Shown here: in pieces, positions 17,100 through 27,973 of the stretch
Numbering within the stretch: the first letter of the stretch is position 1
Layout: the number at the start of each line of letters is the position of its first letter
NCBI RefSeq assembly: GCF_017948265.1
Contig: NZ_CP072852.1
Location: 2,170,001-2,234,000 of the forward strand
Length of the DNA stretch: 64,000 nt
Direction: 5' to 3'
Source: Rhodoferax sp. PAMC 29310
GTDB taxonomy: Bacteria; Pseudomonadota; Gammaproteobacteria; Burkholderiales; Burkholderiaceae_C
Program-made: the position numbers and the translations under genes
The notes under the pieces: model-generated
The model's input: the letters and a program-made list of their open reading frames with translations, nothing else
Databases searched by the model: none
What the model was told of the DNA's origin: nothing

Positions 17100-18676
17100 G
17101 CTTCTGCGCTCCGGCCCTTCATGGCAAAGATGCCTTGAGGACGTTTCTGAATAAAAATAATGATGAACACCAACACGGCAATCTTGGCCAGCACAGCGCC
17201 GGTCCAGCCTTCCAGAAATTTATTCAGCAAGCCCAGGCCCAGGCCGGCGTAGACCGTGCCGGCAAGTTGCCCCACACCGCCTAGCACCACGACCATGAAC
17301 GAATCCACGATGTAGCCTTGGCCCAAGTCAGGCCCCACGTTGCCCACTTGGCTCAAGGCGCACCCTGCCAGGCCGGCAATGCCGGAACCCAGGGCGAAGG
17401 CGTAGGTGTCAATGCGGGCCGTGTTCACCCCCATGCAAGCGGCAATGGGGCGGTTTTGTGTTACACCGCGCACAAACAAGCCCAGTCGCGTTTGACTGAT
17501 CAGCCAGGCCACGCCGCCCAGCACCAGAAAGGCAAAGGCAATGATGACGAGGCGGTTGTAGGGCAAGGACAAATTGCCCATCACCTGAATGCCGCCGCTC
17601 ATCCAAGATGGGTTTTCAACCCCCACGTTTTGCGCACCGAACAGCGTGCGCACGAACTGCATCAGCATCAGGCTGATGCCCCAGGTAGCCAGCAGGGTTT
17701 CAAGCGGGCGACCGTACAAAAACCGAATCACGGTGCGCTCCAGCAGCACGCCCATCAGCGCCGCGGCCAGAAAGGCCACCGGCAGGGCGGCAGGCAAGTA
17801 CCAGTCAAAGTAGCCGGGCAGGTAGCGCTGAAACACGCCCTGCACCACGTAGGTAGCGTAGGCGCCAATCATCATCAACTCGCCATGGGCCATGTTGATG
17901 ACACCCATGAGACCATAGGTGATGGCCAGCCCCAGCGCCACCAATAGCAAAATGCTGCCCAGGCTGATGCCACTGAAGACCACGCCCAGCCAGTCGCCCA
18001 GGGCCAGGGTGCGCTCTACGTCGCCCAGGGAGACTTTCAACGCGGCTTTGACGTCGGCATCGGTCTCAACCTTCATCCGGTTTAACAACACCGTCTTGGT
18101 GGCGGCCTCTCCGCTATCGGCCAGTAGTTTGGCTGCGGCCAGGCGTTTAACTTTGTCGGCACTGTTCAAGAGCGCAGCGGCGCGCACCAGACCCAGCGCT
18201 TCTTTCAGGCTGGCGTTCTTCTCAGCGGCGTAGGCCTTTTCAATGAGGGGAAGCTTGCTGTCGTCAGCGTCGCTTTGCATCTGGGCAATGGCGGCGCGCC
18301 GGGTGGCTTCGTCTTTGGAGAACAGCTTGAGCGCGGCCAGGGCGGAGTCCAACTCGCCGCGCATGCGGTTGTTGTTCATCACATCTTCGGCGCCACCGGG
18401 CACGGTGACTTCCTGCCCGCTGACGGGGTCAACCCCCTTGTCGTCGCGAACGATGAAGACCTTGTCGCCTGCGACCTTCACGGCGTCGTCGGACAAGGCC
18501 TGTAAAAAGGTGGCGGTGGATTCGTCGGCGGACGCCACGGCCTGGTTCAAGGCCGCAATGCGGGCATCAGAATCACCGACTGACAAGGCTTTTGCCTCCT
18601 CAGCCGTTATCGAATATGCAGAGCCAGCTATTAAAAGCATAGCAATAGCCGTCAATCGGATCAATCGTTGAAGCAT
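17096..18676 (-). CDS. urtB: Urea ABC transporter permease UrtB
   Basis: LivH-like permease of about 526 residues. As is typical for UrtB, a signal-peptide-led periplasmic part of about 210 residues precedes the membrane domain (GISLGSILLLVALGLAITYG, 'MGVINMAHGELMMIGAYATY'). The chosen ATG at 18676 starts MLQRLIRLTAIAML; an in-frame ATG at 18712 is possible, and neither has a strong ribosome site. The DNA for the signal peptide overlaps a dispersed ATAGCT-type repeat (18598-18645), so the leader appears to have been rewritten by the repeat. Confidence 0.92.
   Translation of the reverse strand: MLQRLIRLTAIAMLLIAGSAYSITAEEAKALSVGDSDARIAALNQAVASADESTATFLQALSDDAVKVAGDKVFIVRDDKGVDPVSGQEVTVPGGAEDVMNNNRMRGELDSALAALKLFSKDEATRRAAIAQMQSDADDSKLPLIEKAYAAEKNASLKEALGLVRAAALLNSADKVKRLAAAKLLADSGEAATKTVLLNRMKVETDADVKAALKVSLGDVERTLALGDWLGVVFSGISLGSILLLVALGLAITYGLMGVINMAHGELMMIGAYATYVVQGVFQRYLPGYFDWYLPAALPVAFLAAALMGVLLERTVIRFLYGRPLETLLATWGISLMLMQFVRTLFGAQNVGVENPSWMSGGIQVMGNLSLPYNRLVIIAFAFLVLGGVAWLISQTRLGLFVRGVTQNRPIAACMGVNTARIDTYAFALGSGIAGLAGCALSQVGNVGPDLGQGYIVDSFMVVVLGGVGQLAGTVYAGLGLGLLNKFLEGWTGAVLAKIAVLVFIIIFIQKRPQGIFAMKGRSAEA
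18598..18645 (-). repeat. Dispersed ATAGCT-type repeat in the urtB leader
   Basis: Minus-strand reading gives TTTTAATAGCTggctcTGCatattcgataacGGCTgAGG. It encodes the end of the UrtB signal peptide and its cleavage region. Confidence 0.5.
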
Positions 18677-18784
18677 CGACAGACTCAGGTTGGGGTTGGG
18701 ATGCAGAGGCATCCATCGAGAAAGCTGCCACCCGCACCGGGGTGGGGGTGGCAGCCAGGGTGTGACAGTGTTCGACTTACTTTT

Positions 18785-20056
18785 TTATTTCTTCACAGGC
18801 TCGTCAGGCTTGCCAGCATTGCCTTCGATGTACGGACTCCAAGGCTTGGCCTTGACGGGGCCCGGTGTCTTCCAGACCACATTGAACTGGCCGTCCGCAC
18901 GAATCTCGCCAATGAACACCGACTTGTGCAGGTGGTGGTTCTTCTCGTCCATCTTGCTCACAATGCCGCTCGGCGCCTTGAAGGTTTGACCGGCCATGGC
19001 GGCAATGACCTTGTCCACGTCGGTGGACTTGGCTTTTTCAACCGCTTGCTTCCACATGTTGATGCCGATGTAGGTGGCTTCCATGGGGTCATTGGTCAAA
19101 GGCTTGTCGGCGCCGGGCAGATTTTTGGCTTTGGCGTAGGCCGACCATTTGGCGATGAACTCGGTATTGGCTGGGTTTTTGATCGACTGGAAATAGTTCC
19201 ATGCCGCCAAATGGCCCACTAAAGGCTTGGTGTCGACACCGCGTAACTCTTCTTCACCTACGCTGAAGGCAACCACTGGCACGTCTTTGGCTTTCAGGCC
19301 AGCGTTGCCCAGTTCTTTGTAGAACGGCACGTTGGAGTCGCCATTGATGGTGGACACCACGGCCGTCTTGCCACCCGCGGAGAACTTCTTGATGTCAGCC
19401 ACGATGGTCTGGTAATCAGAGTGGCCAAACGGGGTGTATTTCTCTTCGATGTCCTTGTCGGCCACCCCTTTGCTCTTCAGGTAGGCGCGCAGAATCTTGT
19501 TGGTGGTGCGGGGGTAGACATAGTCGGTGCCCAGCAAGACCCAGCGCTTGGCGCCGCCGCCGTCTTTGCTCATCAGGTAGTCCACCGCAGGAATGGCTTG
19601 CTGATTGGGCGCCGCACCGGTGTAAAACACGTTTTTGGATAACTCTTCACCCTCGTACTGCACGGGGTAGAACAACAAGCCGTTGAGCTCTTCCAGCACC
19701 GGCAACACGGACTTGCGGGAGACGCTGGTCCAGCAGCCAAAAATCACATCGACCTTGTCCTGGGTGAGCAATTGCTTGGTTTTCTCGGCAAACAGCGGCC
19801 AGTTGGAGGCAGGGTCAACGATGACCGGCTCCAGCTTTTTGCCTAGCAGGCCGCCCTTGGCGTTGATCTCTTCAATGGCCATGAGCACGGTGTCTTTCAA
19901 CACCGTCTCGGAAATGGCCATGGTGCCCGAGAGGCTGTGCAAGATGCCGACCTTGATGGTGTCTGCGGCAAACGCGGGGACTGCCGACAATCCGCTGAGC
20001 GCAACCGCCGCAGTGAGTGCCTTGAGCGTAAAACGACGTGAATGGGAACTTGACAT
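18785..20056 (-). CDS. urtA: Urea ABC transporter substrate-binding protein UrtA
   Basis: Periplasmic urea-binding protein, 423 residues. A signal peptide (RRFTLKALTAAVALSG..., cleavage after AFA) is followed by the UrtA start DTIKVGILHSLSGTMAISE and by GCWTSVSRKSVLPVLEE and YPVQYEGEELSKNVFYTGAA, which distinguish UrtA from amino-acid binding relatives. AGGAAGG, a few bases upstream, sets the ATG at 20056; the upstream extension to 20242 is not supported. First gene of urtABCDE, with a gap of about 70 bp before urtB. Confidence 0.94.
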   Translation of the reverse strand: MSSSHSRRFTLKALTAAVALSGLSAVPAFAADTIKVGILHSLSGTMAISETVLKDTVLMAIEEINAKGGLLGKKLEPVIVDPASNWPLFAEKTKQLLTQDKVDVIFGCWTSVSRKSVLPVLEELNGLLFYPVQYEGEELSKNVFYTGAAPNQQAIPAVDYLMSKDGGGAKRWVLLGTDYVYPRTTNKILRAYLKSKGVADKDIEEKYTPFGHSDYQTIVADIKKFSAGGKTAVVSTINGDSNVPFYKELGNAGLKAKDVPVVAFSVGEEELRGVDTKPLVGHLAAWNYFQSIKNPANTEFIAKWSAYAKAKNLPGADKPLTNDPMEATYIGINMWKQAVEKAKSTDVDKVIAAMAGQTFKAPSGIVSKMDEKNHHLHKSVFIGEIRADGQFNVVWKTPGPVKAKPWSPYIEGNAGKPDEPVKK

Positions 20057-20222
20057 GGGGACCTTCCTGAGTTGATGAGCCTGTTTCGTGCCACCGTCAC
20101 CGCCTGGTCGGACAGATTGGGGGACACGATGGGTCAACTTTAGGGGAGCACACCGTTTTGGGAAATACGCCGTGTGGCGTACAAGCCGGCCTGAAGCGAG
20201 CTCAGCCCGTTCAGATGCGGGG

Positions 20223-21254
20223 TCAGCCCGGTGGTGACTCAATCTCCAGGTCGGCTATTTGAACCTTGAGTTGGTCCAGTGCGGTGGACAGGCTCGCGGC
20301 CTCCTCACTGTCAGCAGCCTCCATCTGAGTTTCCAGGCTTTGCTGCATCGCCTTGAGGTCACGGCGTGCTTTGGCTCGTTGCCCGGCCTCCTCGGCTTTG
20401 TCAAAAACGACCTGCTCGGCTTTTGACTCCTCTGAGGCAGGCGCGGACTTGCTCATTGGTTCAGGCAATACCGCACGCCCCTCTGGCACCACGCGCTGGG
20501 CCATGAAGGTCGGCGACATGATTTCTATTCCTGCGCCGTGCAGCACGTCAAGGACCTGGCGGTTGAGCCGGGAACGCGCGCTCAGCATATTGCCCACTTC
20601 CAGCAGCAAACCGCTGACCCGGTAGGTGATTGAAAAATTGCCCAACTCCAGCACCTGACTGAACGGGTCCTCCAACCCAATCTCCGTGGCGGCCTGCAAT
20701 AGCAAGGGCTCCACCTTGGCGTGGTGCACGTCGTAGCCCAGCGAGAGTGTGGCCGACACAATGGCGCCAGACGAACGAACCACCGTGATCGGGTTGGCCA
20801 TCAAGTAAGAATTGGACAGTGACACCAGTTCGCGTTGCTCGGTCTGGATTTCGACGTCAAAAATACCGCGCTCGGCCACCCGACCAAAGTGATCACCTAC
20901 GCGCACAAAGTCTCCCGTGTGAAAGGACTGGGTCATCCGCAGCACCACCCCAGCCATCAGATTAGCCAATACTGTGGTGGACGAAAATGCAAGCGCACCG
21001 GACACCAGAATGCCCACCAGACCGATCACCTGATTGCGGGTGCTGTCACTGACCGGCAAGGCAATGGCCACGGCCACCGCGCTGGCCACCGTCAAGCCCA
21101 ACATGAAAAACTGGCGCGGAAACCTGCGCTCATTCCCCATGTCCCGGTGGCGGCCCAGCAGGAAGCGATGGGCCAGCGTCAACACCAGGGCGACACCCGC
21201 AAGGGTGACCAACAGGGGCGCCGCGGTCTGAAAATAGTTCATCAAAGAGGTCAT
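20223..21254 (-). CDS. MscS-family mechanosensitive ion channel
   Basis: Small-conductance mechanosensitive channel-like protein of about 343 residues. Several N-terminal membrane segments lead to the pore helix and beta domain (ALAFSSTTVLANLMAGVVLR, 'FHTGDFVRVGDHFGRVAERG'), and a C-terminal Glu/Ala/Lys-rich coiled coil (about 290-343) follows. MscS channels open under membrane tension to release solutes after osmotic downshock. The frame is open to 21464, but hydrophobic sequence begins just after the ATG at 21254, which is preferred; 21242 is possible. No functional link to the neighbouring urt genes is apparent. Confidence 0.85.
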   Translation of the reverse strand: MTSLMNYFQTAAPLLVTLAGVALVLTLAHRFLLGRHRDMGNERRFPRQFFMLGLTVASAVAVAIALPVSDSTRNQVIGLVGILVSGALAFSSTTVLANLMAGVVLRMTQSFHTGDFVRVGDHFGRVAERGIFDVEIQTEQRELVSLSNSYLMANPITVVRSSGAIVSATLSLGYDVHHAKVEPLLLQAATEIGLEDPFSQVLELGNFSITYRVSGLLLEVGNMLSARSRLNRQVLDVLHGAGIEIMSPTFMAQRVVPEGRAVLPEPMSKSAPASEESKAEQVVFDKAEEAGQRAKARRDLKAMQQSLETQMEAADSEEAASLSTALDQLKVQIADLEIESPPG

Positions 21255-21464
21255 GGACTGATTGTGCTCGGAGCCAGTCTTGGCGCCAAGACTATCAACA
21301 ACATTGATCGTTAGGGGCCGCCGTGAAGACGAGAAGTTTCCCTCGACGGCTCGAATATTTAATTGATGATAGTTTGATAGCCCCACGGGCGATGGGCTGG
21401 ACCCGGTCAACGCGGCGTTTACCGTGCTGCCGGGTGGCAGCCCTAGCGCCAGAAGATCAGCCAA

Positions 21465-22877
<1,413 letters not shown>

Positions 22878-22886
<9 letters not shown>

Positions 22887-22925
22887 AGCTATTGCGTGCA
22901 TTCGCGTTGCGTCGAGAGACAAGGC
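22878..22925 (+). repeat. Dispersed ATAGCT-type repeat at the gnd start
   Basis: ATTATTCATAGCTattGCGtgcattcgcgttgcgtcGAGAG overlaps the gnd start codon. It is close to the copy at 44825, which also begins TTATTCATAGCT. Confidence 0.45.
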
Positions 22926-23287
22926 TACCTATTGTGCCGCGTGCGTCCCCCTGCCGATGCCCCATGACCGAGACCGGGCAGGAACAGAAGTTCTACGCCG
23001 GCGTTCCACACGCCCGGACGCCGAGATTATCGGAGGGCCTGGGACCTTCAACTCGACTCACGGTGCGAGCCTGCGAGCCTGCGAGCTGCCATCCGGCCTT
23101 TAGGCTGGCGCGACTGGTTTGAGCCCATCAGAATGAAACGTTGGACAGCCATGGCAGGCGTCAAACTCAATGTCTGATGGTTAAAAATCATATCCCCTGT
23201 TTCCGCCGACAACCCACAGTCGTCATCGCGATCTGGGAAATCAACGCCAATCAACATTAACTCGTGGGCGGAAAAGCGGAGGCACCG
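22926..23287. other. Intergenic region without a recognised gene
   Basis: About 360 bp between gnd and the membrane-hydrolase gene. I see no credible coding sequence. It contains an 8-bp tandem repeat at 23064-23086 and otherwise nothing I can assign. Confidence 0.5.
23064..23086. repeat. Octamer tandem repeat (TGCGAGCC, 2.9 copies)
   Basis: Three consecutive TGCGAGCC units, the last lacking its final base, in noncoding DNA. It is the third 8-bp tandem array in the window, besides those at 36500 and 62668. Confidence 0.85.
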
Positions 23288-23848
23288 TCAACCACGATCT
23301 CCGCTAGCGAAATCTGCACTTTTTTGTTTCGAGCGGAGAAGCAGCAGGCCGACCAGCCCTAGCGCCAAGTAGTTGACCACCATGAACCAGGGCGTGATCC
23401 ACGCGATGCCATCAAAGCCACGCTCGGTGATGGGGTACAGCACCGGCGACGCGTAATAGTCAGCCGAGTGAGTCAATGCATCGATCACGATGTGTGACCA
23501 CCAACCCAGCAAGGGAATCAACAGCGCCGGCTTGAAGCGCCAAGCCACCAGCGTGACCAAGCCGGCGAACAGGGCACTGTGGCTGGCGCAATGCAAGGTA
23601 TGCGAAATGAGAAAAACCAAGGGCGGCAGCGACGGCTCCCGACCCGGAATGGAAATAGCGAACGCTTGAATCGCCTCAACGGACCCGCCACCCAATAGCG
23701 CCCAAAGCAGCACCGGCAGCATCTGAAAAACATCAGGTAAGGCCGCCAAAACCATCGTGCTCACCGCCACGCGGGTCGTGATTGGCCTGAGCCGACTCAG
23801 CAGCGCAACGCCCGCTCCAGCCCACAGGGTAGGCGCAAGTAGGTCCAT
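23288..23848 (-). CDS. Membrane-bound metal-dependent hydrolase-like protein (YdjM-type)
   Basis: A 186-residue integral membrane protein with four to five hydrophobic segments. His-rich loops (LISHTLHCASHSALFAG and WWSHIVIDALTHSADYYAS) resemble the YdjM/PF04307 family of putative membrane-bound metal-dependent hydrolases. The substrate is unknown. It lies 12 bp beyond the copper ATPase gene on the same strand and may be the last gene of that unit. Confidence 0.6.
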   Translation of the reverse strand: MDLLAPTLWAGAGVALLSRLRPITTRVAVSTMVLAALPDVFQMLPVLLWALLGGGSVEAIQAFAISIPGREPSLPPLVFLISHTLHCASHSALFAGLVTLVAWRFKPALLIPLLGWWSHIVIDALTHSADYYASPVLYPITERGFDGIAWITPWFMVVNYLALGLVGLLLLRSKQKSADFASGDRG

Positions 23849-23860
23849 GTGTTCTCAACG

Positions 23861-26236
23861 TCAATCGTTCTGATCGAGCTTGGTCCTTCGCAGACGCAGT
23901 GCGTTGGATATCACGGACGCCGAACTCAGGCTCATCGCCAGCGCCGCGATCATCGGCGACAGCAGCCAGCCAGTGAAGGGGAAGAGAACGCCGGCGGCCA
24001 GTGGCACGCCCAGGGAGTTGTAGATGAACGCAAAGCCCAGGTTCTGTTTCATGTTGGCCACCGTGGCCTCCGACAGGGCCCGCGCGGTCGCGATACCGCG
24101 AAGGTCGCCCTTGACCAGGGTGAGCTGAGCGCTGTTCATGGCCACGTCGGTGCCGGTGCCCATGGCGATGCCCACATCGGCCCTGGCCAGTGCTGGCGCA
24201 TCGTTGATGCCGTCGCCTGCCATGGCCACAATACGCCCCTCCTTTTGCAGCTTCTCCACGAGCGCCAGTTTGTCGGCCGGCTTGACTTCGCCGTGCACCT
24301 CGTCGATGCCCAGGCGCTTGCCGACAGCGCGCGCCGTGGTCAGACCGTCACCGGTGGCCATGATGATGCGCATGCCCGACTTGCGCAGCGCAGCGATCGC
24401 GTAGGGCGTGGTCGATTTGACAGGGTCGGACACGGCCAGCAGGCCAGCCAGCTGACCGTCAACCACCAGATGCATCACGCTGGCGCCTTGACTGCGAAGC
24501 TCCTCGGCTTGCGCCTTCAGGGCAGCCACTGACACACCGAGTTGGTCCATCAATGCCGTGTTGCCCAGCGACAGCGCTTTGCCATCGACATTTCCACGCA
24601 CGCCGATGCCTGACTCGGAATCGAACTTTTCGGGCTTGGAGAGGTTCAGGTTTTGTTCGCGTGCCGCGTTGACGATGGCTGCGGCCAGGGGATGCTCGCT
24701 GCCCTGATCCAGGCTGGCGGCCAGGCGCAACACCTCCGCCTCTGAAAAGCCTTCGGCCGCCACGGACTTCTCAAAGACAGGGCGCCCCTCGGTGAGGGTG
24801 CCGGTCTTGTCCACAATCAAAGTGTCAATCTTGCGCAGGTTCTCGATGGCCGCCGCATCACGAAACAGCACACCACTTGCCGCACCTTTGCCGGTGGCCA
24901 CCATGATGGACATGGGCGTCGCCAAACCGAGCGCACAGGGGCAAGCGATGATCAGCACCGCCACGGCATTGATCAGGCCAAACACCCACCCCTGTTCCGG
25001 ACCGAACAGGCCCCAGGCGAAAAAGGTGAGCAAGGCGATCGCCACCACGGTGACCACAAAGTAGCCCGCCACGAGGTCGGCCATGCGCTGCATCGGGGCG
25101 CGCGAGCGCTGGGCCTGCGCCACCATTTGCACAATTTGCGAGAGCACGGTGGCCGAGCCCACGTGCTCGGAGCGCATCACCAAGGCACCACTGGTGTTCA
25201 TGGTGGCGCCGATCAGCTTGTCGCCCGTGCGCTTGGTGACTGGCAGGGGTTCGCCGGTGAGCATGGACTCGTCCAGCGCACTGGAGCCCTCGACCACGAT
25301 GCCGTCTACAGGAACTTTCTCACCGGGTCGCACGCGCAACCGGTCTCCGACGTGCACATGGGACAGCGGCACATCTTCTTCGGAGCCGTCTTCTGCGATG
25401 CGACGCGCCGTTTTGGGCGCCAAGCCCAGCAGTGACTTGATGGCGGCTGAAGTCTGCGAGCGCGCTTTCAACTCCAGTATCTGACCAAACAGCGTCAACG
25501 AAATGATGACGGCGGCGGCCTCGAAGTACACCGCCACGACGCCATTGCTCACGAAAGCCGCCGGGAAGATCTGCGGCGCAATGGTTGCGACAACACTGTA
25601 GACAAAGGCCACGCTGGTGCCCGTGCCAATCAGCGTCCACATATTGGGACTGCGGTTGATCAGCGACTGCACACCGCGCACGTAGAACGGCCAGCCCGCC
25701 CACAGTGCCACCGGGAGCGACAGCACCAACTCAATCCACGTCTGCGTGCGAGGCGCGAACCAGCCCAGGCTGTGGCCGGCCATGGCCAGCACCATGACCG
25801 CGGCGGAAAACGGCAAAGTCCACCAGAAGCGACGGGTGAAGTCGACCAGTTCAGGGTTTTCGTCATCTTCCAGCGATGGCATCATGGGCTCAAGTGCCAT
25901 ACCGCACTTGGGGCAACTGCCCGGTTGGTCTTGCCTGATCTCGGGGTGCATCGGGCAGGTGTAGACCGTGCCGGCGATTTGCGGTTCAGTCGCGGGCGCA
26001 ACCGATGCCTTGTCGCCGCTCGCATAGCGAGCGGGGTCGGCGGTGAATTTTGTGTGGCACTTCGCACTGCAGAAGTAATAGGGCTTGCCGTTGTGCTCAG
26101 TGTGGTGCTCGGACTGAGCGGTCACGGGCATGCCGCACACCGGATCTTTCAGGCCTTCAGCGCCGGGAGCCGATGCAGGGCCGTGGTCGTGGCCCGCGTG
26201 GGTGTGGTCGGTGGTGTGGGTAGGTTTCATGTCCAT
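23861..26236 (-). CDS. Copper/silver-translocating P1B-type ATPase with YHS and HMBD domains
   Basis: Exports Cu+ (possibly Ag+) from the cytoplasm. The 791-residue product begins with a His-rich tail, then a YHS domain (DPVCGMPV at 31 through YYFCSAKC at 60), then a heavy-metal-binding domain with CPMHPEI at 94 and CPKCGM at 108. The ATPase core has LTGEP, the transport motif CPC at 432-434, the phosphorylated Asp of DKTGT at 476 and a [11 protein letters not shown] hinge. The absence of a CxxC HMA domain and the YHS-HMBD front resemble SilP/CopF-type pumps. It follows the DUF2933 gene by 6 bp and shares its MerR-type promoter (26541-26571). Confidence 0.92.
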   Translation of the reverse strand: MDMKPTHTTDHTHAGHDHGPASAPGAEGLKDPVCGMPVTAQSEHHTEHNGKPYYFCSAKCHTKFTADPARYASGDKASVAPATEPQIAGTVYTCPMHPEIRQDQPGSCPKCGMALEPMMPSLEDDENPELVDFTRRFWWTLPFSAAVMVLAMAGHSLGWFAPRTQTWIELVLSLPVALWAGWPFYVRGVQSLINRSPNMWTLIGTGTSVAFVYSVVATIAPQIFPAAFVSNGVVAVYFEAAAVIISLTLFGQILELKARSQTSAAIKSLLGLAPKTARRIAEDGSEEDVPLSHVHVGDRLRVRPGEKVPVDGIVVEGSSALDESMLTGEPLPVTKRTGDKLIGATMNTSGALVMRSEHVGSATVLSQIVQMVAQAQRSRAPMQRMADLVAGYFVVTVVAIALLTFFAWGLFGPEQGWVFGLINAVAVLIIACPCALGLATPMSIMVATGKGAASGVLFRDAAAIENLRKIDTLIVDKTGTLTEGRPVFEKSVAAEGFSEAEVLRLAASLDQGSEHPLAAAIVNAAREQNLNLSKPEKFDSESGIGVRGNVDGKALSLGNTALMDQLGVSVAALKAQAEELRSQGASVMHLVVDGQLAGLLAVSDPVKSTTPYAIAALRKSGMRIIMATGDGLTTARAVGKRLGIDEVHGEVKPADKLALVEKLQKEGRIVAMAGDGINDAPALARADVGIAMGTGTDVAMNSAQLTLVKGDLRGIATARALSEATVANMKQNLGFAFIYNSLGVPLAAGVLFPFTGWLLSPMIAALAMSLSSASVISNALRLRRTKLDQND

Positions 26237-26242
26237 GGCCGC

Positions 26243-26485
26243 TTACTCCTCGTTCTTGTTGGATTTATGGGAATGGTTGGAATGCCCGCCATGGCCATGA
26301 AAGAGGTGCATCAGCGGGCAGGCCAGCAGCAACAGGTAAATCCAGTTGTTGGCGACGTGGCTCCCCTGTTCGCGCAGCAAGTAGAAGCCGCCAAAGGCCA
26401 CGACCATCCAAAGGGCGGTTTTGAGCGAACGATTCATTGCAGGTATGCGCTGCGGTGTCGCTGGCGTTTCGTGGTGTGTCGTCAT
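26243..26485 (-). CDS. DUF2933-family small membrane protein
   Basis: An 80-residue protein with two hydrophobic segments (TALWMVVAFGGFYLL and WIYLLLLACPLMHLF) and a His-rich tail (HGHGGHSNHSHKSN). DUF2933 proteins commonly accompany copper pumps; the His tail suggests metal binding at the membrane. AAAGGA before the ATG at 26485 decides the start; the frame extends to 26557, but that stretch covers the promoter. Confidence 0.75.
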   Translation of the reverse strand: MTTHHETPATPQRIPAMNRSLKTALWMVVAFGGFYLLREQGSHVANNWIYLLLLACPLMHLFHGHGGHSNHSHKSNKNEE

Positions 26486-26540
26486 TTGGATGGTTCCTTT
26501 TTTGGGGAAGACGGTGCCAATGGCACTCGCCTCAAACTGA

Positions 26541-26571
26541 ATGGTAAACCTTGACACCGTGTGAAGGTCAA
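26541..26571 (-). promoter_or_regulatory. MerR/CueR-type promoter-operator with 19-bp spacer
   Basis: Read on the minus strand, -35 TTGACC (26571-26566) and -10 TACCAT (26546-26541) are separated by exactly 19 bp, the over-long spacing typical of MerR-family promoters. The spacer region carries the dyad ACCTT-caCAC-g-GTGtc-AAGGT (26568-26548), like CueR/HmrR operators. It lies 56 bp upstream of the DUF2933-copper ATPase unit. No MerR-family regulator gene is present in the window, so it must be encoded elsewhere. Confidence 0.8.
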
Positions 26572-26605
26572 GCCCTACCCGTCTTTATTCAGCCATCCGC
26601 CCGAG

Positions 26606-26845
26606 TCAGGCTTGGCCGCCACCGTCGCGATCGAGCAGTGACTTGCGCTGCTCGTACTGTTCGGTCGTGATCTCACCGCTTGCCAACCGGCGGCGAAGCA
26701 CCTCGTGCGGCGTTTCGCGTGAGCCGCGACGCCGTTCACTCGACCTTCCCCATCCGTAAAACACGATCACACCAATCAGTACCAGCCAGAAAATCCACCA
26801 AATGCCATGCATGCCACCCATGAAAAAGCCGTTGTCATAGAACAT
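26606..26845 (-). CDS. SHOCT-domain small membrane protein
   Basis: A 79-residue protein: one membrane segment (IWWIFWLVLIGVIVFYGW) and a C-terminal SHOCT motif (EVLRRRLASGEITTEQYEQR). SHOCT domains are short oligomerisation-type modules, common beside metal-resistance genes. Two ATG codons compete; AAGGAG ends right at the first (26851) but lies 6 bases before the second (26845), so 26845 is chosen. Starts 11 bp after the DUF302 gene. Confidence 0.75.
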   Translation of the reverse strand: MFYDNGFFMGGMHGIWWIFWLVLIGVIVFYGWGRSSERRRGSRETPHEVLRRRLASGEITTEQYEQRKSLLDRDGGGQA

Positions 26846-26856
26846 ATGCATCTCCT

Positions 26857-27315
26857 TCAGGCCCCGGCCGCAGTGGCCGCACGACTGGCCAGCGCCAACT
26901 TCACCCGTTCGAGTCGCTCTCGCACGTCGTGAGCAACGCGCGCGACCTCGGCATTGGGGGTCATCTGCAGCACAGCCACCGGGTCCATAAAGGCGACGAC
27001 GAGGCGACCATCAGCCTCTTCGCGCACGACCACGTTGCAGGGCAGAAGCAAGCCAATGTCGGCTTCGGCCTGCAGGGCGGCGTGCGCAAGCGATGGGTTG
27101 CAGGCGCCGAGTATTCGGTACGGGCGCCCGTCAATATCGAGCTTGGCCTTCATCGTGGCCTGAACATCTATGTCGGTGAGCACGCCGAAGCCCTCGACCT
27201 TCAGTGCGTCGATGACGCGCTCGACGGCCTTCGCAAAGTCTTTGCCGTCGATCTCGCAATGAAAGCCGTAAGCGGTAGTCGCTGCCGCCGAGTTGGTTTG
27301 AGGTAGGTGGTTCAT
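26857..27315 (-). CDS. DUF302-domain protein
   Basis: A 152-residue protein with the DUF302 pattern: VERVIDALKVEGFGVLTDID, 'YRILGACNPSLAHAAL' and LLLPCNVVVREEADG, ending with a helical tail. DUF302 function is not established; such proteins recur in copper and sulfur gene clusters. A good ribosome site (AAGGAG) precedes the ATG. Probably cotranscribed with the SHOCT and Met-rich protein genes. Confidence 0.8.
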   Translation of the reverse strand: MNHLPQTNSAAATTAYGFHCEIDGKDFAKAVERVIDALKVEGFGVLTDIDVQATMKAKLDIDGRPYRILGACNPSLAHAALQAEADIGLLLPCNVVVREEADGRLVVAFMDPVAVLQMTPNAEVARVAHDVRERLERVKLALASRAATAAGA

Positions 27316-27325
27316 GGACGGCTCC

Positions 27326-27793
27326 TTACTTCGTCATCGGGGGTGATTGAGTGCGATCCATCATCATCTGCATCATGGATTGCATCATCTCCATGCGTTG
27401 CTCCACCATGCTCTGGCGAGTGGCGCTGTCGCCGGGCTTGCCCATCATCGCGCCAGGGCCCATTCCACCCATCATGTTCATGCCGTTCTGCATGACGCCC
27501 ATTTTCTCGGTCATGAGCGCGTTGCGTTCTTCGGGGGTCTTGGCCGCCAACATCTTGTCGTGCATGTCGCGCATGGACTTCAACTGCGCCTCCCTACCTG
27601 GCATCCCGGCCATGGGACACATATTGCCCATGCCGGGGGCGGGAGTTGTGGTCTCCGCATGTGCCATTAGCACCGCAGTTGTTGGGACCGGATGGTGGCT
27701 GTCGTGCTGGGCATCGGAGGCGGCCCAGGTGGAGGTGGTCATGGTCGTCAGGGTCAGTGCGGCGATGGAGGAAAGTGTGCGAGCGAGTGTCAT
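27326..27793 (-). CDS. Methionine-rich periplasmic protein
   Basis: A 155-residue exported protein. The signal peptide (MTLARTLSSIAALTLTTM..., cleavage after TWA) is followed by a His/Met-rich region with many MxxM motifs (GMGNMCPMAGMPG, NGMNMMGGMGPGAMMG, QRMEMMQSMMQMMMD). Such Met clusters bind Cu+. AGGAG upstream sets the ATG at 27793. It is not a clear member of a named family. Probable role: periplasmic copper buffering. Confidence 0.7.
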   Translation of the reverse strand: MTLARTLSSIAALTLTTMTTSTWAASDAQHDSHHPVPTTAVLMAHAETTTPAPGMGNMCPMAGMPGREAQLKSMRDMHDKMLAAKTPEERNALMTEKMGVMQNGMNMMGGMGPGAMMGKPGDSATRQSMVEQRMEMMQSMMQMMMDRTQSPPMTK

Positions 27794-27973
27794 TTGGAAC
27801 TCCTGATGGAAGCGGCAAGATTGCCGAGAAATGGGGTCACCGCCCTTGCGGTGGCGAACGTTGTCTAGACGGTTTTTAGGTTGGCCCGCACCTCTGATAC
27901 AGAGGCAAGCTGATTGGAGCGAGCGCGAGCGCGATGGCGGCAAAGCGCAAGGCGCGCTACCTGAGCTGCTGGG

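Noticed and set aside
20078..20093. Possible sigma-54 promoter before urtA (TGGCAC-N5-AGGCT on the minus strand)
   Set aside because: The -12 element is degenerate, and the implied transcription start would fall inside the urtA ribosome site.
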